Source of the DNA: Flavobacterium agri
Lineage (GTDB): Bacteria > Bacteroidota > Bacteroidia > Flavobacteriales > Flavobacteriaceae
Length of the DNA stretch: 64,000 nt
Direction of reading: 5' to 3'
Assembly: GCF_013401995.1 (NCBI RefSeq)
Contig: NZ_JACBJI010000004.1
Span: forward strand, 186,001-250,000
In this document: positions 1-9,611 of the stretch, in pieces
Layout: the number at the start of each line of letters is the position of its first letter
Numbering within the stretch: position 1 is the stretch's first letter
Notes under the pieces: generated by a model
Database searches by the model: none
What the model was told of the DNA's origin: nothing
The model's input: only the letters and a program-made list of their open reading frames with translations
Program-made: the position numbers and the translations under genes

Positions 1-1892
1 AACCATTTAAAGAATTCACGTTGCCAAACCATGGCATTCTGAGGTTGCAAAACCCAGTGATTCTCCTCTGGAAAATAAAGGAATCGGCTTTTGATGCCAA
101 GCAGTTGCGCCGCCTGGAACGCCTCTTGTCCTTGACCGATCGGCACGCGATAGTCCTTTCCGCCTTGGATGATCATGATCGGCGTGTCCCATTTGGTCAC
201 GTTGTTGATCGGGTTGAATTCGCCATACGTCTTTTGTGCCGCGGCATTGTCTTTTTCCCAATACGCGCCGCCGGCATCCCAATGGTTGAAGAACACTTCC
301 TCGGTAGTTCCGTACATCGATTGCAGGTTGAAAACGCCGTCGTGCGCGATAAACGTCTTGAATCGCTTGTTGTGGATTCCGGCGAGGTAGAACACCGAAT
401 AACCGCCATAACTCGCGCCCACGCACGCCAAACGGCTTTTGTCGACGTATTTTTCTTTTGAAACATCATCGATAGCGGCCAAATAATCTTGCATGACCTG
501 TCCGCCCCAATCTTTGGAAATCTGTTCGTTCCAAGCGACGCCGTGACCCGGCATTCCCCGTCTGTTAGGTGCGACGACTATGTAGCCTTGCGCCGCCATC
601 AACTGGAAATTCCATCGGAACGAATAGAACTGCGAAAGCGCCGATTGCGGTCCGCCCTGGCAATATAGTAAAGTCGGATATTTTTTGTTAGGATCGAAAT
701 TCGGAGGCAAAATCACCCAAACGACCATTTTCTTGCCATCGGTCGTATTCACGATGCGCTTCTCGATTTTGCTCAAAGCCAATTCGTCATACGTCGATTT
801 GTTCACGAATGTCAATTGTTTCCACGTTTTTTTCTTCAGATCGTACGCGTACAATTCGGCCGCGTGGTTCATATCGGTACGGCTCAAAATAGCGGTGTTT
901 CCGGTAATGTCTACGATTCCGGCCACGTCAAAAACGCCGTCGGTGATCTGTTTTACCTGAACCGCGATTTTGGTCAATCCCGGGAAATTGACTTCGAACA
1001 ACTGTTTCGTTCCGCCAACGGCAGCCGTAAAATAGATCTTCTTTCCGTCTTTGCTCCATACGAAATCGTCGACGGTTCCGTCCCAATTCGCGGTAAGATT
1101 CATGTTCATGCCTTTGAAGCTGACGATGATGTCGTTCTTGTCGGCTTCATAACCGTCGCGTTTCATCTGAAGCCACGTCAAATCGCCATTCGGGGAAAAC
1201 TTCGGATGCGTGTCGTAACCCAAATTCCCTTCGGTGCGATTGATGGTTTCACCCGTCGCGAGATCGTATTGGTAAATGTCCGTATTGGTGCTTTTCGCAT
1301 ATTCCGTACCCGCTTTTTTCTTGGCGACGTACACGATGGTTTTTCCGTCTGGCGACCAATTGTAATCGGAATCGTCACCGAAAGGTTTCTGTGGCGAATC
1401 GAACGGCTCGTCCTTCAAAATGTCTTTTCCTTTCGAACCTTCTTTGTTCTCACGGAAGAAAACATGGTTGTACGAACCCGTATTCCAGGTGTCCCAATGG
1501 CGGTAATCGAGTCCGTCGTAAATCTGCACGTCCGACTTTTGGAGTTCCGGATAGAAATCTTTCCCGTTTACCTTGACGAGCTTCACTTCTTCGTTATAAA
1601 CGATGTGTTTTCCGTCCGAAGAAACGTTTTTGTCGTTGAGCAGCGATTTGTAATCGGCCACTTCGACAGGATTTCCACCTGCGACGGGAATCGTATAATA
1701 CTTCGAATTCGATTTGTTTTCCTCGACCGACGGGGTCGAAACTTTGTACACGATGTTCTTTCCGTCCTTGGAAATGCCCAGTCCGGAGACGCGGCCCAGT
1801 TTCCAAAGCGTTTCCGGCGTCATCGTGCTTTGTGCCTTGACAGCGGTCATACTCAAGATGGTAAGGGTTATTAAAGCGGCTTTTTTACTCAT
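1..1892 (-). CDS. S9 family prolyl oligopeptidase, C-terminus cut by window edge
   Basis: Secreted serine peptidase of the S9 (prolyl oligopeptidase / dipeptidyl peptidase) family. The frame opens at an ATG at 1892 (MSKKAALITLTIL...) with a signal peptide ending near VKAQS, and runs off the left edge with about 630 residues visible. The N-terminal part carries beta-propeller blades with repeated D-G-K turns (ISKDGKNIVYKVS, WSPDGKTIVYVA). The catalytic serine lies in GASYGGYSVFY near residue 497 (around base 402). The catalytic Asp and His lie beyond the edge. It probably cleaves short peptides in the periplasm. No neighbour is clearly co-transcribed, because the upstream minus-strand gene ends in a terminator. 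Family is sure; substrate is unknown. Confidence 0.9.
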   Translation of the reverse strand, partial: MSKKAALITLTILSMTAVKAQSTMTPETLWKLGRVSGLGISKDGKNIVYKVSTPSVEENKSNSKYYTIPVAGGNPVEVADYKSLLNDKNVSSDGKHIVYNEEVKLVKVNGKDFYPELQKSDVQIYDGLDYRHWDTWNTGSYNHVFFRENKEGSKGKDILKDEPFDSPQKPFGDDSDYNWSPDGKTIVYVAKKKAGTEYAKSTNTDIYQYDLATGETINRTEGNLGYDTHPKFSPNGDLTWLQMKRDGYEADKNDIIVSFKGMNMNLTANWDGTVDDFVWSKDGKKIYFTAAVGGTKQLFEVNFPGLTKIAVQVKQITDGVFDVAGIVDITGNTAILSRTDMNHAAELYAYDLKKKTWKQLTFVNKSTYDELALSKIEKRIVNTTDGKKMVVWVILPPNFDPNKKYPTLLYCQGGPQSALSQFYSFRWNFQLMAAQGYIVVAPNRRGMPGHGVAWNEQISKDWGGQVMQDYLAAIDDVSKEKYVDKSRLACVGASYGGYSVFYLAGIHNKRFKTFIAHDGVFNLQSMYGTTEEVFFNHWDAGGAYWEKDNAAAQKTYGEFNPINNVTKWDTPIMIIQGGKDYRVPIGQGQEAFQAAQLLGIKSRFLYFPEENHWVLQPQNAMVWQREFFKW

Positions 1893-1978
1893 TTTTTTTA
1901 CTGTTTTTTTCAGGAATCCGAAAACCTAGAAATTCCCATGCGTTGTTTGAAAATGTGCCTAAAAGTAGTAAAAAAAGA

Positions 1979-2003
1979 AAAGCTGCCCGAGTGAGGCAGC
2001 TTT
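1979..2003 (-). terminator. intrinsic terminator after the metzincin gene
   Basis: The arms AAAGCTGCC (1979-1987) and GGCAGCTTT (1995-2003) pair perfectly over nine bases around a seven-base loop. On the minus strand the stem is followed by TTCTTTTTT, so it ends the transcript of the protease gene that stops at 2025. Confidence 0.85.
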
Positions 2004-2024
2004 CCGTATTGAGTTAAAATGTGC

Positions 2025-5000
2025 TTATTGTTTTACGAAACGCTTCACGTTCGAATTGATTTCGAGCAAGTATGTTCCGGCGTTGACCGTTCCTACCTGG
2101 ATCGCTCCGCCGTTTACTTTTCCTGTAAGGATTTGTTGTCCGAGAAGGTTCACGATGCGGAAAGGCGTATTGTCTTCTACATCGGTTACATTGAGGATTT
2201 CGCCTTTTACAGGGTTAGGGAAAACGTTGAAAACAACAGGAGCGACGCCGCTTTCATCCATTCTCGCAGACGATACGATGTTGACCGTATAATCCTCGAC
2301 TTGTCCGTACGTGAACGTCTCGCACGAAGTCGGTACGCCATTGTATTTCATCGAAACGCGCATTCTTGTCGCGCCCAAAGCGGCCGTTGCCGGAATCGTG
2401 ATCGATCCGCTTACCGGAGTCGTGGTCGTTGCCGTGCGTGTCCAGGCCGTTTCGCCTGAATCCGAGAAATCTCCGTCCTGGTTCCAATCGATGAAAACGG
2501 CGTAACCTTCGCTGTAAACAGATCCCGTCCAAGTTGGCGTAACCGTGACGGTGTAGGCCGAACCACGCGTCACGTTCGTAGAGATCGCGGTAAAGTTCGT
2601 GTAACCCGTTCCGCCTGTAGACGGATTGTTGATCGTGCCGAATTGTACGCGCCCGATCAATTCGTCCTGGACGTTATTTCCTTGAGACGTACAATACGTT
2701 ACGGAATTCGACAACGTAGTCACCGAAACCGTGTTGCTATTGGTCGATACGTTTCCGGCGGCATCTTTCGCACGAACATAGAAACTGTAAGTCGTTGCAG
2801 CGGTCAATCCGGTCGCGGCATACGAAGTTGTCGTAGTCGAAGCGAGGAAAGATCCGTTTCTGTAAACGTCATAGCCCGTTACGCCGACATTGTCTGTAGA
2901 AGCTGTCCAAGACAAATTGGTCGCGGTTTGGGTTGTTCCCGAGGCGGCCAAATTTGTCGGAGCCGATGGAGCCGTCGTGTCTGCAGGAGCAGCCGAAGTC
3001 GTCACAGAAACCGTGTTGCTGTTGCCCGAAATATTTCCGGCCGCGTCTTTTGCACGCACATAAAACGTATACGTTGTCGAAGCGGTCAAACCGGTAGCAG
3101 CATATGAAGTCGTGGCCGATGATGCGAGGAAAGCCCCGTTTCTGTAAACGTCATATCCTGTAACGGCGACGTTATCGGTTGAAGCTGTCCAAGATAAATT
3201 CGTGGTTGTGGATGTAGTTCCCGAAGCGGCCAAATTGGTCGGAGCCGATGGAGCGACCGTGTCGGTAGAACCTGCCGTAATCGTAAAGTTCGCGTTCGAC
3301 ATGTCGAAGAAGATATGGTTCGTTCCTTTTACCATGATGCGGTTTTGCGTTCCCGCGGTATTCGGGATCGTAACGGCTTGCGATCCGTCGTTAGGCGTTG
3401 CAGCCAAAAGTACGGTCGGGAACGTATTTCCGCCATCTGTAGAAAGCAAAATGTCGACATTGGCGCAGTTCACACCGTTTGCGGTAGTTCCGGCAACGGC
3501 CCAAGTCACGGTTTGGGTAGATCCGCCAACATAAGAAACCGCTGTGTTCGGTGCGCTAACTGTAAACGGTCCGGCCGTAGCATTTACGGTTACGACCATG
3601 TCATCCGAATTGTTGGCTGCGAACGAACCTTGGTTATCGCGAACCGTAAAACGGAAATTCATCGTACGTGCAACCGTCGGAACAGCTTCCCATGTCCAAG
3701 AAGTCGCACCTGTTTTTACGGTTTCCAATCTTGGGAACATGTGCGCCGGGCTTGTGATTGGCGAATACGAACGGAAAGCCGGTCCGCCTGTTTTGGTCGG
3801 GCTTGGCATCGAATTGCTTGTCGTACGCTTGTCCATTTGTTCCCAACAATAAGTGAGCGCGCCTCCGTTGGCATCGGTTCCCGTTCCCGTCAGGATGAAT
3901 GGAGTGCCTTTTGGAATCGTATAATCTGCGCCTGCGTTAGCCGTCGGAATCGCGTTTCCGGTCACGGTCATGGTTTGGCAAGTCGTCGATTTCACATAAT
4001 TCGTGATTTGTTGGATAGAGACCGCATGGAAATATGCGTCGGAATGCGCCTGAACATCGGTAGAGCCCGTAATTCCGGCATAACCCATGATCGTCGATCC
4101 AGAACCCGGCTCGCACTGGGCGATCGTACCTTCGTTGCTCATAGAGAACGTGTGGTTGCCTCCGAATTGGTGTCCCATTTCGTGGGCTACATAATCGATG
4201 TCGAAATTGTCGCCCGACGGAATTCCATCGGCTGGAGACGTATATCCCGAACCTTTTCCGAGTGGCACGGAAGTCGTCGGATTTTTGCACACGCAACCGA
4301 TACAGCCTGCGTTTCCGCCGCCTCCGGTCGCACCGAACAAGTGCCCGATGTCGTAATTCGCGCTTCCGATGTTATTGGTCAAAGTCGTCTGCAATTCCTG
4401 GTTCCAGGCGCCGCCGGCTCCGGTCGAAGCATTCGAGTAGGGATCCGATGAGGCCGAAGTGTAAATCACGACGTCCGTATTCGAAATCAGGTTCATGTGC
4501 ACGCCCATATCGATCTCGAAAACACCGTTCACGCGTGTCATCGTATTGTTGATCGCGGCCAGCGCAAGGGCTTTCGTGCCTCCGAAATAAGCGGTGTATT
4601 CGCCAGTTACCGACATCGCAAGGCGGTAATTGCGCAGGTTTCCGTCGTCTGCGTTCGGACGCAAAAGCTCAGCTTCGTTGAGTTCGTTCGTGGCTTGTTG
4701 GATTACGCGGCAATCCCATTGATTAAGCGAGGCTGCCTTGTCCGATTTTTTATAAACCGTGTAAACACTTTGGTCAGTAGTGTACGGTTCGATGAACACG
4801 GCCGATTTGTCGCCGTTGATCACCATCGACTGCAAGCCGAGTGGCGAAATGCTGAAATATACCGTGGCACGCGGGTCGTCAACACCTTTCCCTGTGTACG
4901 ATCTGATTTCGGGATAACGGGCCGCGAGTTCCGGATCCATGTTTGAGAATTCGGTCACGCGAAAGCGGTCGAAACCGCCGTCGGCATTGGGCAGCGATAC

Positions 5001-5228
5001 GATCAAGTTCGATTCCTTGACCGAAAACCGTTGGGGCGCCGTGGTCAGCGATTGCCGCAACTGGTCGGTGTTCAGGGCAAACAGCCTCGGATTCTGGATC
5101 GAAGTCTTGTTTGCCACGATTTGTGATTCGGGGCTTTTCACAGTGGGCCTCCAAACCTGTCTTCCTTGCTGAGCGAAGGAAAACCCGGTAATTGCGACGA
5201 ATGCAATGGAGAGTAATCTGTTCTTCAT
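2025..5228 (-). CDS. T9SS-exported metzincin metalloprotease with two Fn3 domains and a GEVED domain
   Basis: Secreted zinc endopeptidase of the reprolysin-like (M12B-type) metzincins, 1067 residues. A signal peptide (about 1-19, ending GFSFAQQ) is followed by a propeptide region. The metzincin zinc site HEMGHQFGGNH spans residues 349-359 (His349, His353, His359, catalytic Glu350), with a Met-turn STIMGYAG downstream. Two almost identical fibronectin type III domains occupy about 660-845, then a GEVED domain (FIDWNQDGDF ... GQVEDYTV) and a type A T9SS sorting domain at about 1000-1067 (FNVFPNPVKGE ... VKRFVKQ). It should be exported by SprA-type T9SS and released or anchored at the cell surface, probably degrading proteins outside the cell. 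It is monocistronic, with a good promoter in front and a terminator behind. Confidence 0.93.
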   Translation of the reverse strand: MKNRLLSIAFVAITGFSFAQQGRQVWRPTVKSPESQIVANKTSIQNPRLFALNTDQLRQSLTTAPQRFSVKESNLIVSLPNADGGFDRFRVTEFSNMDPELAARYPEIRSYTGKGVDDPRATVYFSISPLGLQSMVINGDKSAVFIEPYTTDQSVYTVYKKSDKAASLNQWDCRVIQQATNELNEAELLRPNADDGNLRNYRLAMSVTGEYTAYFGGTKALALAAINNTMTRVNGVFEIDMGVHMNLISNTDVVIYTSASSDPYSNASTGAGGAWNQELQTTLTNNIGSANYDIGHLFGATGGGGNAGCIGCVCKNPTTSVPLGKGSGYTSPADGIPSGDNFDIDYVAHEMGHQFGGNHTFSMSNEGTIAQCEPGSGSTIMGYAGITGSTDVQAHSDAYFHAVSIQQITNYVKSTTCQTMTVTGNAIPTANAGADYTIPKGTPFILTGTGTDANGGALTYCWEQMDKRTTSNSMPSPTKTGGPAFRSYSPITSPAHMFPRLETVKTGATSWTWEAVPTVARTMNFRFTVRDNQGSFAANNSDDMVVTVNATAGPFTVSAPNTAVSYVGGSTQTVTWAVAGTTANGVNCANVDILLSTDGGNTFPTVLLAATPNDGSQAVTIPNTAGTQNRIMVKGTNHIFFDMSNANFTITAGSTDTVAPSAPTNLAASGTTSTTTNLSWTASTDNVAVTGYDVYRNGAFLASSATTSYAATGLTASTTYTFYVRAKDAAGNISGNSNTVSVTTSAAPADTTAPSAPTNLAASGTTQTATNLSWTASTDNVGVTGYDVYRNGSFLASTTTTSYAATGLTAATTYSFYVRAKDAAGNVSTNSNTVSVTTLSNSVTYCTSQGNNVQDELIGRVQFGTINNPSTGGTGYTNFTAISTNVTRGSAYTVTVTPTWTGSVYSEGYAVFIDWNQDGDFSDSGETAWTRTATTTTPVSGSITIPATAALGATRMRVSMKYNGVPTSCETFTYGQVEDYTVNIVSSARMDESGVAPVVFNVFPNPVKGEILNVTDVEDNTPFRIVNLLGQQILTGKVNGGAIQVGTVNAGTYLLEINSNVKRFVKQ

Positions 5229-5264
5229 AAAATCTAATTTGGGTTAATAGTGAATAGTTTAACT

Positions 5265-5272
5265 CAAATATA
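5265..5272 (-). promoter_or_regulatory. -7 promoter element for the metzincin gene
   Basis: The minus strand reads TATATTTG, a perfect match to the Bacteroidota -7 consensus TAnnTTTG, 37 bases upstream of the ATG at 5228. No convincing -33 TTTG is seen at the usual spacing. Confidence 0.55.
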
Positions 5273-5437
5273 GAAGGATTTGACTTTGAGTGATTCAGAA
5301 TTCTAAGAAAAAAATTGACAAATCGACAAAAGGCAATCTATGATTGTGTTAAATCGATAAAGATGTCGGAAAATACTTGAAATATCGTCAGTTGTAATGT
5401 TTCAGTTGAAAAGCCTATTTTTAGCAAAAATTTGAAA

Positions 5438-6550
5438 ATGGAACTGAGTTACTGGGAACTGAAAAACTGGTTTTCCAACGTCGATTTTACGATTGTCGGA
5501 AGCGGTATCGTCGGGCTTCACACGGCTTTGCGATTGCGCGAACGCTTTCCGAAAAGCAAAATCCTGATTCTTGAAAAAGGCGCTCTTCCGCAAGGCGCGA
5601 GCACGAAAAATGCCGGTTTTGCGTGTTTCGGAAGCCTTTCGGAAATCATCGACGACCTTGCGACGCATTCCGAAGAGGAAGTCATCCAACTCGTACAAAA
5701 ACGATGGAACGGCCTGCAATTGCTCAGAAAAGGGCTTGGTGATTCCGTAATCGATTTCAAGCCTTTCGGCGGATACGAACTATTTTTGCAACAAGACGAA
5801 TTTCTGTACCAGGATTGCCTGCAGAAAATGCCGTTCATCAACGATTTGCTGCGTCCGTTCTTTAAGGCCGATGTGTTTGCGAAACAAGTGGATCGTTTCG
5901 GATTCGGCAACATTCACGAAAATGTCGTCTTCAATCCGTTCGAAGCCCAAATCGATACCGGAAATATGATGCAGGCGTTGCTCAAGAAAGCGATCGAGAA
6001 TGACATTTTGATCTTGAATCGCATTACGGTAACGGGTTTTTCCGACAATGGAAGCCATGTTTCCATATCGCTTCAGGACTTCGCTTTCAACACCGACAAA
6101 CTGCTTTTCGCGACCAACGGTTTCGCCGGTCAACTGACCCAAAATGCCGTGAAACCGGCACGCGCCCAGGTTTTGATCACCAAACCGATTCCCGATCTCG
6201 ACATAAAAGGCACGTTCCATTTTGACCGCGGGTATTATTATTTCCGCAACATTGGCGACAGAATCCTTTTCGGAGGCGGCAGAAACCTTGATTTCGAAGG
6301 CGAAACCACATCCCAATTCGGCAACACCGAAATCATCCAAAACCGTTTGGAGGAATTGCTAAAAGCAGTAGTTTTACCCAACACGCCTTTCGAGGTCGAA
6401 CATCGCTGGAGTGGCATCATGGGAATCGGCGCGAGCAAACGCTCGATCGTGGAAGCGCTTTCGAACAATGTGTTCTGCGGTGTGCGTCTCGGCGGAATGG
6501 GTGTGGCCATCGGCAGCCTCGTAGGTCAGGAACTCGCCGATTTACTGTAA
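5438..6550 (+). CDS. FAD-dependent oxidoreductase of the DAO (glycine/D-amino-acid oxidase) family
   Basis: Flavoprotein of 370 residues. The Rossmann dinucleotide site is VGSGIVGLHTALRL, with Gly21, Gly23 and Gly26, followed by the acidic strand end ILILEKGAL. GASTKNAGFACFGS near 55-68 is the DAO-type FAD-contacting segment. The C-terminal RLGGMGVAIGSLVGQELADLL closes the FAD fold. I use the ATG at 5438; a TTG six bases upstream is also in frame. A TATTTTTA box at 5416-5423, with TTG at 5392, could be the promoter. It likely oxidises an amine or amino acid in the cytoplasm, but the substrate cannot be read from sequence. mtgA follows after six bases, so the two are probably co-transcribed. 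Confidence 0.85.
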   Translation: MELSYWELKNWFSNVDFTIVGSGIVGLHTALRLRERFPKSKILILEKGALPQGASTKNAGFACFGSLSEIIDDLATHSEEEVIQLVQKRWNGLQLLRKGLGDSVIDFKPFGGYELFLQQDEFLYQDCLQKMPFINDLLRPFFKADVFAKQVDRFGFGNIHENVVFNPFEAQIDTGNMMQALLKKAIENDILILNRITVTGFSDNGSHVSISLQDFAFNTDKLLFATNGFAGQLTQNAVKPARAQVLITKPIPDLDIKGTFHFDRGYYYFRNIGDRILFGGGRNLDFEGETTSQFGNTEIIQNRLEELLKAVVLPNTPFEVEHRWSGIMGIGASKRSIVEALSNNVFCGVRLGGMGVAIGSLVGQELADLL

Positions 6551-6556
6551 TCTGAT

Positions 6557-7234
6557 ATGCTTAGAAAGATTTTCAACTTCATAAAAAAAGCGGCACTTTG
6601 GTTTTTTGCCGTTTCCATTTTTCTTGTGATCCTGTTCCGGTTCGTGCCGGTTCCGTTTACGCCTTTGATGGCTTTCCGATTTTTCGAGAACACCTTTTCG
6701 GACAAGACCGTGTATTTCGACCACGATTGGGAACCGCTCGAAAATATTTCACCCAATCTTCAAAAGGCCGTGATCGCAAGTGAGGACGCCACATTCATCG
6801 ATCATTACGGATTCGATTTCAACGCGATCCAAAAAGCCATGAAATCGAACAAGAAAGGCCGAAAACTTCGCGGCGGAAGTACGATTTCCCAGCAAACCGC
6901 CAAAAATGTCTTTTTGTGGCAAGGCCGGAGCTGGGTGCGCAAAGGGCTTGAAGCCTATTTCACGGTTTTGATCGAAGTCTTTTGGCCAAAAGAACGCATC
7001 ATGGAAGTCTACCTGAACAGCATCGAAATGGGTAACGGCGTCTACGGCGCACAAGCCGCTTCGAGGCATTGGTACAGCAAGGACGCGAACCAGCTCACCA
7101 AACGTGAAGCCGCCGGGATTGCCGCTATTTTGCCGAACCCGAGGAAATTCGAAGCCAGCTATTCGTCTTCGTACATCAACCGTCGCAAGACCAGGATCAT
7201 GAACAACATGCGTGGGGTGAAACTCGATTATTGA
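6557..7234 (+). CDS. mtgA: monofunctional biosynthetic peptidoglycan transglycosylase
   Basis: GT51-family enzyme that polymerises lipid II into glycan strands. It has 225 residues, the normal length for MtgA without a transpeptidase domain. One membrane anchor lies at about 13-33 (ALWFFAVSIFLVILF). GT51 motifs are intact: SEDATFIDHYGFD carries the catalytic Glu, then GGSTISQQTAKN and KERIMEVYLNSIEMGNGVYG. The stop overlaps the ATG of the next gene (TGATG), so the lipid A deacylase downstream is translationally coupled. Both act at the cell envelope. Confidence 0.95.
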   Translation: MLRKIFNFIKKAALWFFAVSIFLVILFRFVPVPFTPLMAFRFFENTFSDKTVYFDHDWEPLENISPNLQKAVIASEDATFIDHYGFDFNAIQKAMKSNKKGRKLRGGSTISQQTAKNVFLWQGRSWVRKGLEAYFTVLIEVFWPKERIMEVYLNSIEMGNGVYGAQAASRHWYSKDANQLTKREAAGIAAILPNPRKFEASYSSSYINRRKTRIMNNMRGVKLDY

Positions 7235-8160
7235 TGCGTACTCCGATTTTCTTCTTGTTGTTTTGCTCGATGGTTTTTGCCCAAAAAAAGCAAATCGGAG
7301 CCGTTTTCGAGAACGACCTGTACACGTCTTCGGTAAACGACAAATACTATACGAACGGCATCGAATTCTACTACAAATATCTGTCAAGCGACACGATCGG
7401 GAAAGCGGTCAAGAAAATCAACGAGGTCAGGATCGGGCAGTACATTTACAATCCACAGACCGTAAAGGCAGCCGATCCGGGTGTGCACGACCGTCCATTT
7501 GCGGGTTATCTGTTCGGTCAATTCCAGAAAGGATGGTTCTACAAGAAAGAATCGGTTTTCAAATTGACGGCACAAGTCGGCGTCATCGGGCCTTCTTCTA
7601 TGGCCGAAGAAGTACAGCGCGGCATCCACGGCATCTTCAATTACAAACCTGTACAAGGTTGGGATTACCAGATTCATGATTTGATAGCGCTTCAGCTCAA
7701 CGCATTCTATTCAAATCCGATTTTGAAGTCGGAATACATCGATTTGCATGCGAAGGCCAATGTTTTCGGCGGAACGGCTTTTGTCGGAACGAACGCTTCG
7801 TTGCTGTCGAGAATCAGCCTGAAACCGCTTTTGGACATTTACGATTCGGCACTTTACGGCGCATCGGTCAATTTCGACCCCGACGCCTTCAAAAACCAAA
7901 GCGAATTTTTCTTCTATATCGCGCCGGGTTTCAATTACCAAGCGTACGACGCGACCATCGAAGGCAGTATGTTCAACGACGACAGCCCGATCACGTGGGA
8001 TTTGGTGCGCGCACGCTTTATTGGCGAGGCCGGATTCAAATACCGAAAAAACCAATGGGATTTGTCGTATGCGTTCGTCTACCGCGGAAAAGAAGTCGAC
8101 AATTGGGTGAACAAAGGCTACTTTTTCGGATCGATACAAGTGGCTTGGCTCATCAAATAA
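7234..8160 (+). CDS. LpxR-type outer-membrane lipid A deacylase
   Basis: Outer-membrane beta-barrel of the LpxR (DUF2219) family, 308 residues, which removes the 3'-acyloxyacyl chain of lipid A in the known members. A signal peptide (MRTPIFFLLFCSMVFAQ) is followed by FENDLYTSSVNDKYYTNGIEF, the family's N-terminal active-site region with the conserved Asn-Asp. A His in RGIHGIFNY or YQIHD could supply the catalytic base. The ATG at 7234 overlaps the mtgA stop. The 3' end overlaps the convergent doxX-like gene by eight bases. Lipid A modification is inferred from the family only. Confidence 0.85.
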   Translation: MRTPIFFLLFCSMVFAQKKQIGAVFENDLYTSSVNDKYYTNGIEFYYKYLSSDTIGKAVKKINEVRIGQYIYNPQTVKAADPGVHDRPFAGYLFGQFQKGWFYKKESVFKLTAQVGVIGPSSMAEEVQRGIHGIFNYKPVQGWDYQIHDLIALQLNAFYSNPILKSEYIDLHAKANVFGGTAFVGTNASLLSRISLKPLLDIYDSALYGASVNFDPDAFKNQSEFFFYIAPGFNYQAYDATIEGSMFNDDSPITWDLVRARFIGEAGFKYRKNQWDLSYAFVYRGKEVDNWVNKGYFFGSIQVAWLIK

Positions 8161-8527
8161 AAAGCGGTCGGTACAATCTCCAGTGCTTGTAAATCAGGAT
8201 TCCGTTGAAAATGGCGACCAAAAACGCAATCGCAACGCCCGGAATAGCCAAAAACAAATGGAAAAGCAAAATGTTGATCGAAATCGGCGCGAGCAAAATG
8301 ATTACGAACGGCACCCATTTCTTTAGCAAAAGCATCAATCCGATAAAGACTTCAAGAAGCCCGACGATGGGGAAAATATAACCCGTCGCGCCCAAAGAGT
8401 TCATGAATTCGCCGGCAGCACCGGTTGGCGCGTCCATTGGCAGAAAGTGAAGGAATTTGTTGCTTCCGAACACGACGAGCATGATGCCAAGCGCGATTCG
8501 GACAATCATCGTAAATTTCGAATTCAT
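8153..8527 (-). CDS. DoxX-family membrane protein
   Basis: Four-helix inner-membrane protein of 124 residues. Hydrophobic segments lie at about 6-22, 50-68, 71-88 and 95-112, and KFLHF after helix one is typical of the family. DoxX-like proteins are linked to quinone or thiosulfate redox chemistry and oxidative stress, but no reaction can be assigned here. It is convergent with the LpxR-like gene and overlaps its stop. Confidence 0.85.
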   Translation of the reverse strand: MNSKFTMIVRIALGIMLVVFGSNKFLHFLPMDAPTGAAGEFMNSLGATGYIFPIVGLLEVFIGLMLLLKKWVPFVIILLAPISINILLFHLFLAIPGVAIAFLVAIFNGILIYKHWRLYRPLFI

Positions 8528-8709
8528 AAAATTTGTTTTTACTGATTAGAGATATGGTAAAAATATAATTAAAAAAGTATAGGATAAGTAGTTATGAGTA
8601 AAATGTTGTGAACAATTAGAATTCGATGAATGAAAAACATCCGAATTGCGCAACCGCTTCATATCGTTCAAATCACTAATTTGCAGTATCAACAAAAACG
8701 TACAGAAAA

Positions 8710-9510
8710 ATGACAGCACACGAAATTGATTACGAGATTTTCGGCGAGGAAATGCAATACGTCGAAATCGAACTCGATCCGCAGGAAATCGTCATTGCAG
8801 AAGCCGGAAGCTTCATGATGATGGAAAACGGCATCCAAATGCAAACGATTTTCGGAGACGGAAGCCAGCAACAATCGGGTTTTATGGGCAAATTACTATC
8901 GGCCGGAAAACGCATGCTTACGGGAGAAAGCCTGTTCATGACGGCTTACCAGAACCAGAATATGCGCAAGAGCAAAGTGAGTTTCGCTTCGCCTTATCCC
9001 GGAAAAATCATCGCTTTGGATCTGAGCCAGCAAAACGGCAAATTCATCTGCCAGAAAGATGCGTTCCTGTGCGCCGCGAAAGGCGTTGCGGTAGGCATCG
9101 AATTTTCGAGGAAACTCGGTCGCGGACTTTTCGGAGGCGAAGGCTTCATCATGCAAAAGCTCGAAGGAGACGGCATGGCGTTTGTCCACGCGGGCGGAAC
9201 GTTGGCCAAGAGAGAACTCGCCGCTGGCGAAATCCTAAAAGTCGACACCGGATGTATCGTCGGGTTTTCGCAAACCGTTCATTACGATATCGAATTCATC
9301 GGCGGGATCAAAAACTCGATTTTCGGTGGCGAAGGTTTGTTTTTTGCGACGCTCCAAGGCCCGGGAACGGTTTATATACAGTCGTTGCCGTTCAGTCGTT
9401 TGGCCGACAGGATCATCGCATCTGCTCCGCGTTCCGGAGGAAGCAACCGAGAGGAAGGCAGTTTGCTCGGCGGGCTTGGAAACCTGCTCGATGGCGACAA
9501 TCGATTCTAA
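8710..9510 (+). CDS. AIM24 / TIGR00266 family protein
   Basis: Conserved cytoplasmic beta-sandwich protein of 266 residues. The N-terminus has the family signature of an acidic strand and [16 protein letters not shown]. Glycine-rich turns follow ([43 protein letters not shown]). The tail [22 protein letters not shown] is also typical. The biochemical role of bacterial members is unknown. It stands alone, with a hairpin repeat just behind its stop that may end transcription. Confidence 0.9.
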   Translation: MTAHEIDYEIFGEEMQYVEIELDPQEIVIAEAGSFMMMENGIQMQTIFGDGSQQQSGFMGKLLSAGKRMLTGESLFMTAYQNQNMRKSKVSFASPYPGKIIALDLSQQNGKFICQKDAFLCAAKGVAVGIEFSRKLGRGLFGGEGFIMQKLEGDGMAFVHAGGTLAKRELAAGEILKVDTGCIVGFSQTVHYDIEFIGGIKNSIFGGEGLFFATLQGPGTVYIQSLPFSRLADRIIASAPRSGGSNREEGSLLGGLGNLLDGDNRF

Positions 9511-9526
9511 TCGAAGCCTAATAACT

Positions 9527-9586
9527 AAGCCACGAATGACACGAATTTCACCAATAGATTAGTGGAATTCGTGCTATTCGTGGCTA
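9527..9586. repeat. imperfect palindromic intergenic repeat (CACGAAT family), copy 1
   Basis: The left arm begins AGCCACGAATGACACGAAT and the right arm ends ATTCGTGCTATTCGTGGCT. They pair over about 24 bases with few mismatches around a short AT loop. It sits between two convergent genes, so it may also serve as a two-way terminator. Related sequence occurs at 12235-12293, and half an element at 21881-21910. Confidence 0.75.
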
Positions 9587-9611
9587 ACTTTTTAAAATAG
9601 GAGACCGACGG

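Noticed and set aside
816..1874. Long plus-strand open frame of 352 codons
   Set aside because: It is antisense to the S9 peptidase, whose frame shows a signal peptide and GASYGGYS. The TTCG/CGAA-rich codon usage leaves few stops on the opposite strand.
2500..3300. Direct DNA repeats that might be a mobile or CRISPR-like array
   Set aside because: Only two copies of about 260 bases exist, in frame, and they encode Fn3 domains.
3315..4451. Plus-strand open frame of 378 codons
   Set aside because: It is antisense to the metzincin catalytic and Fn3 regions, and the translation is rich in Arg/Cys/Ser with no domain.
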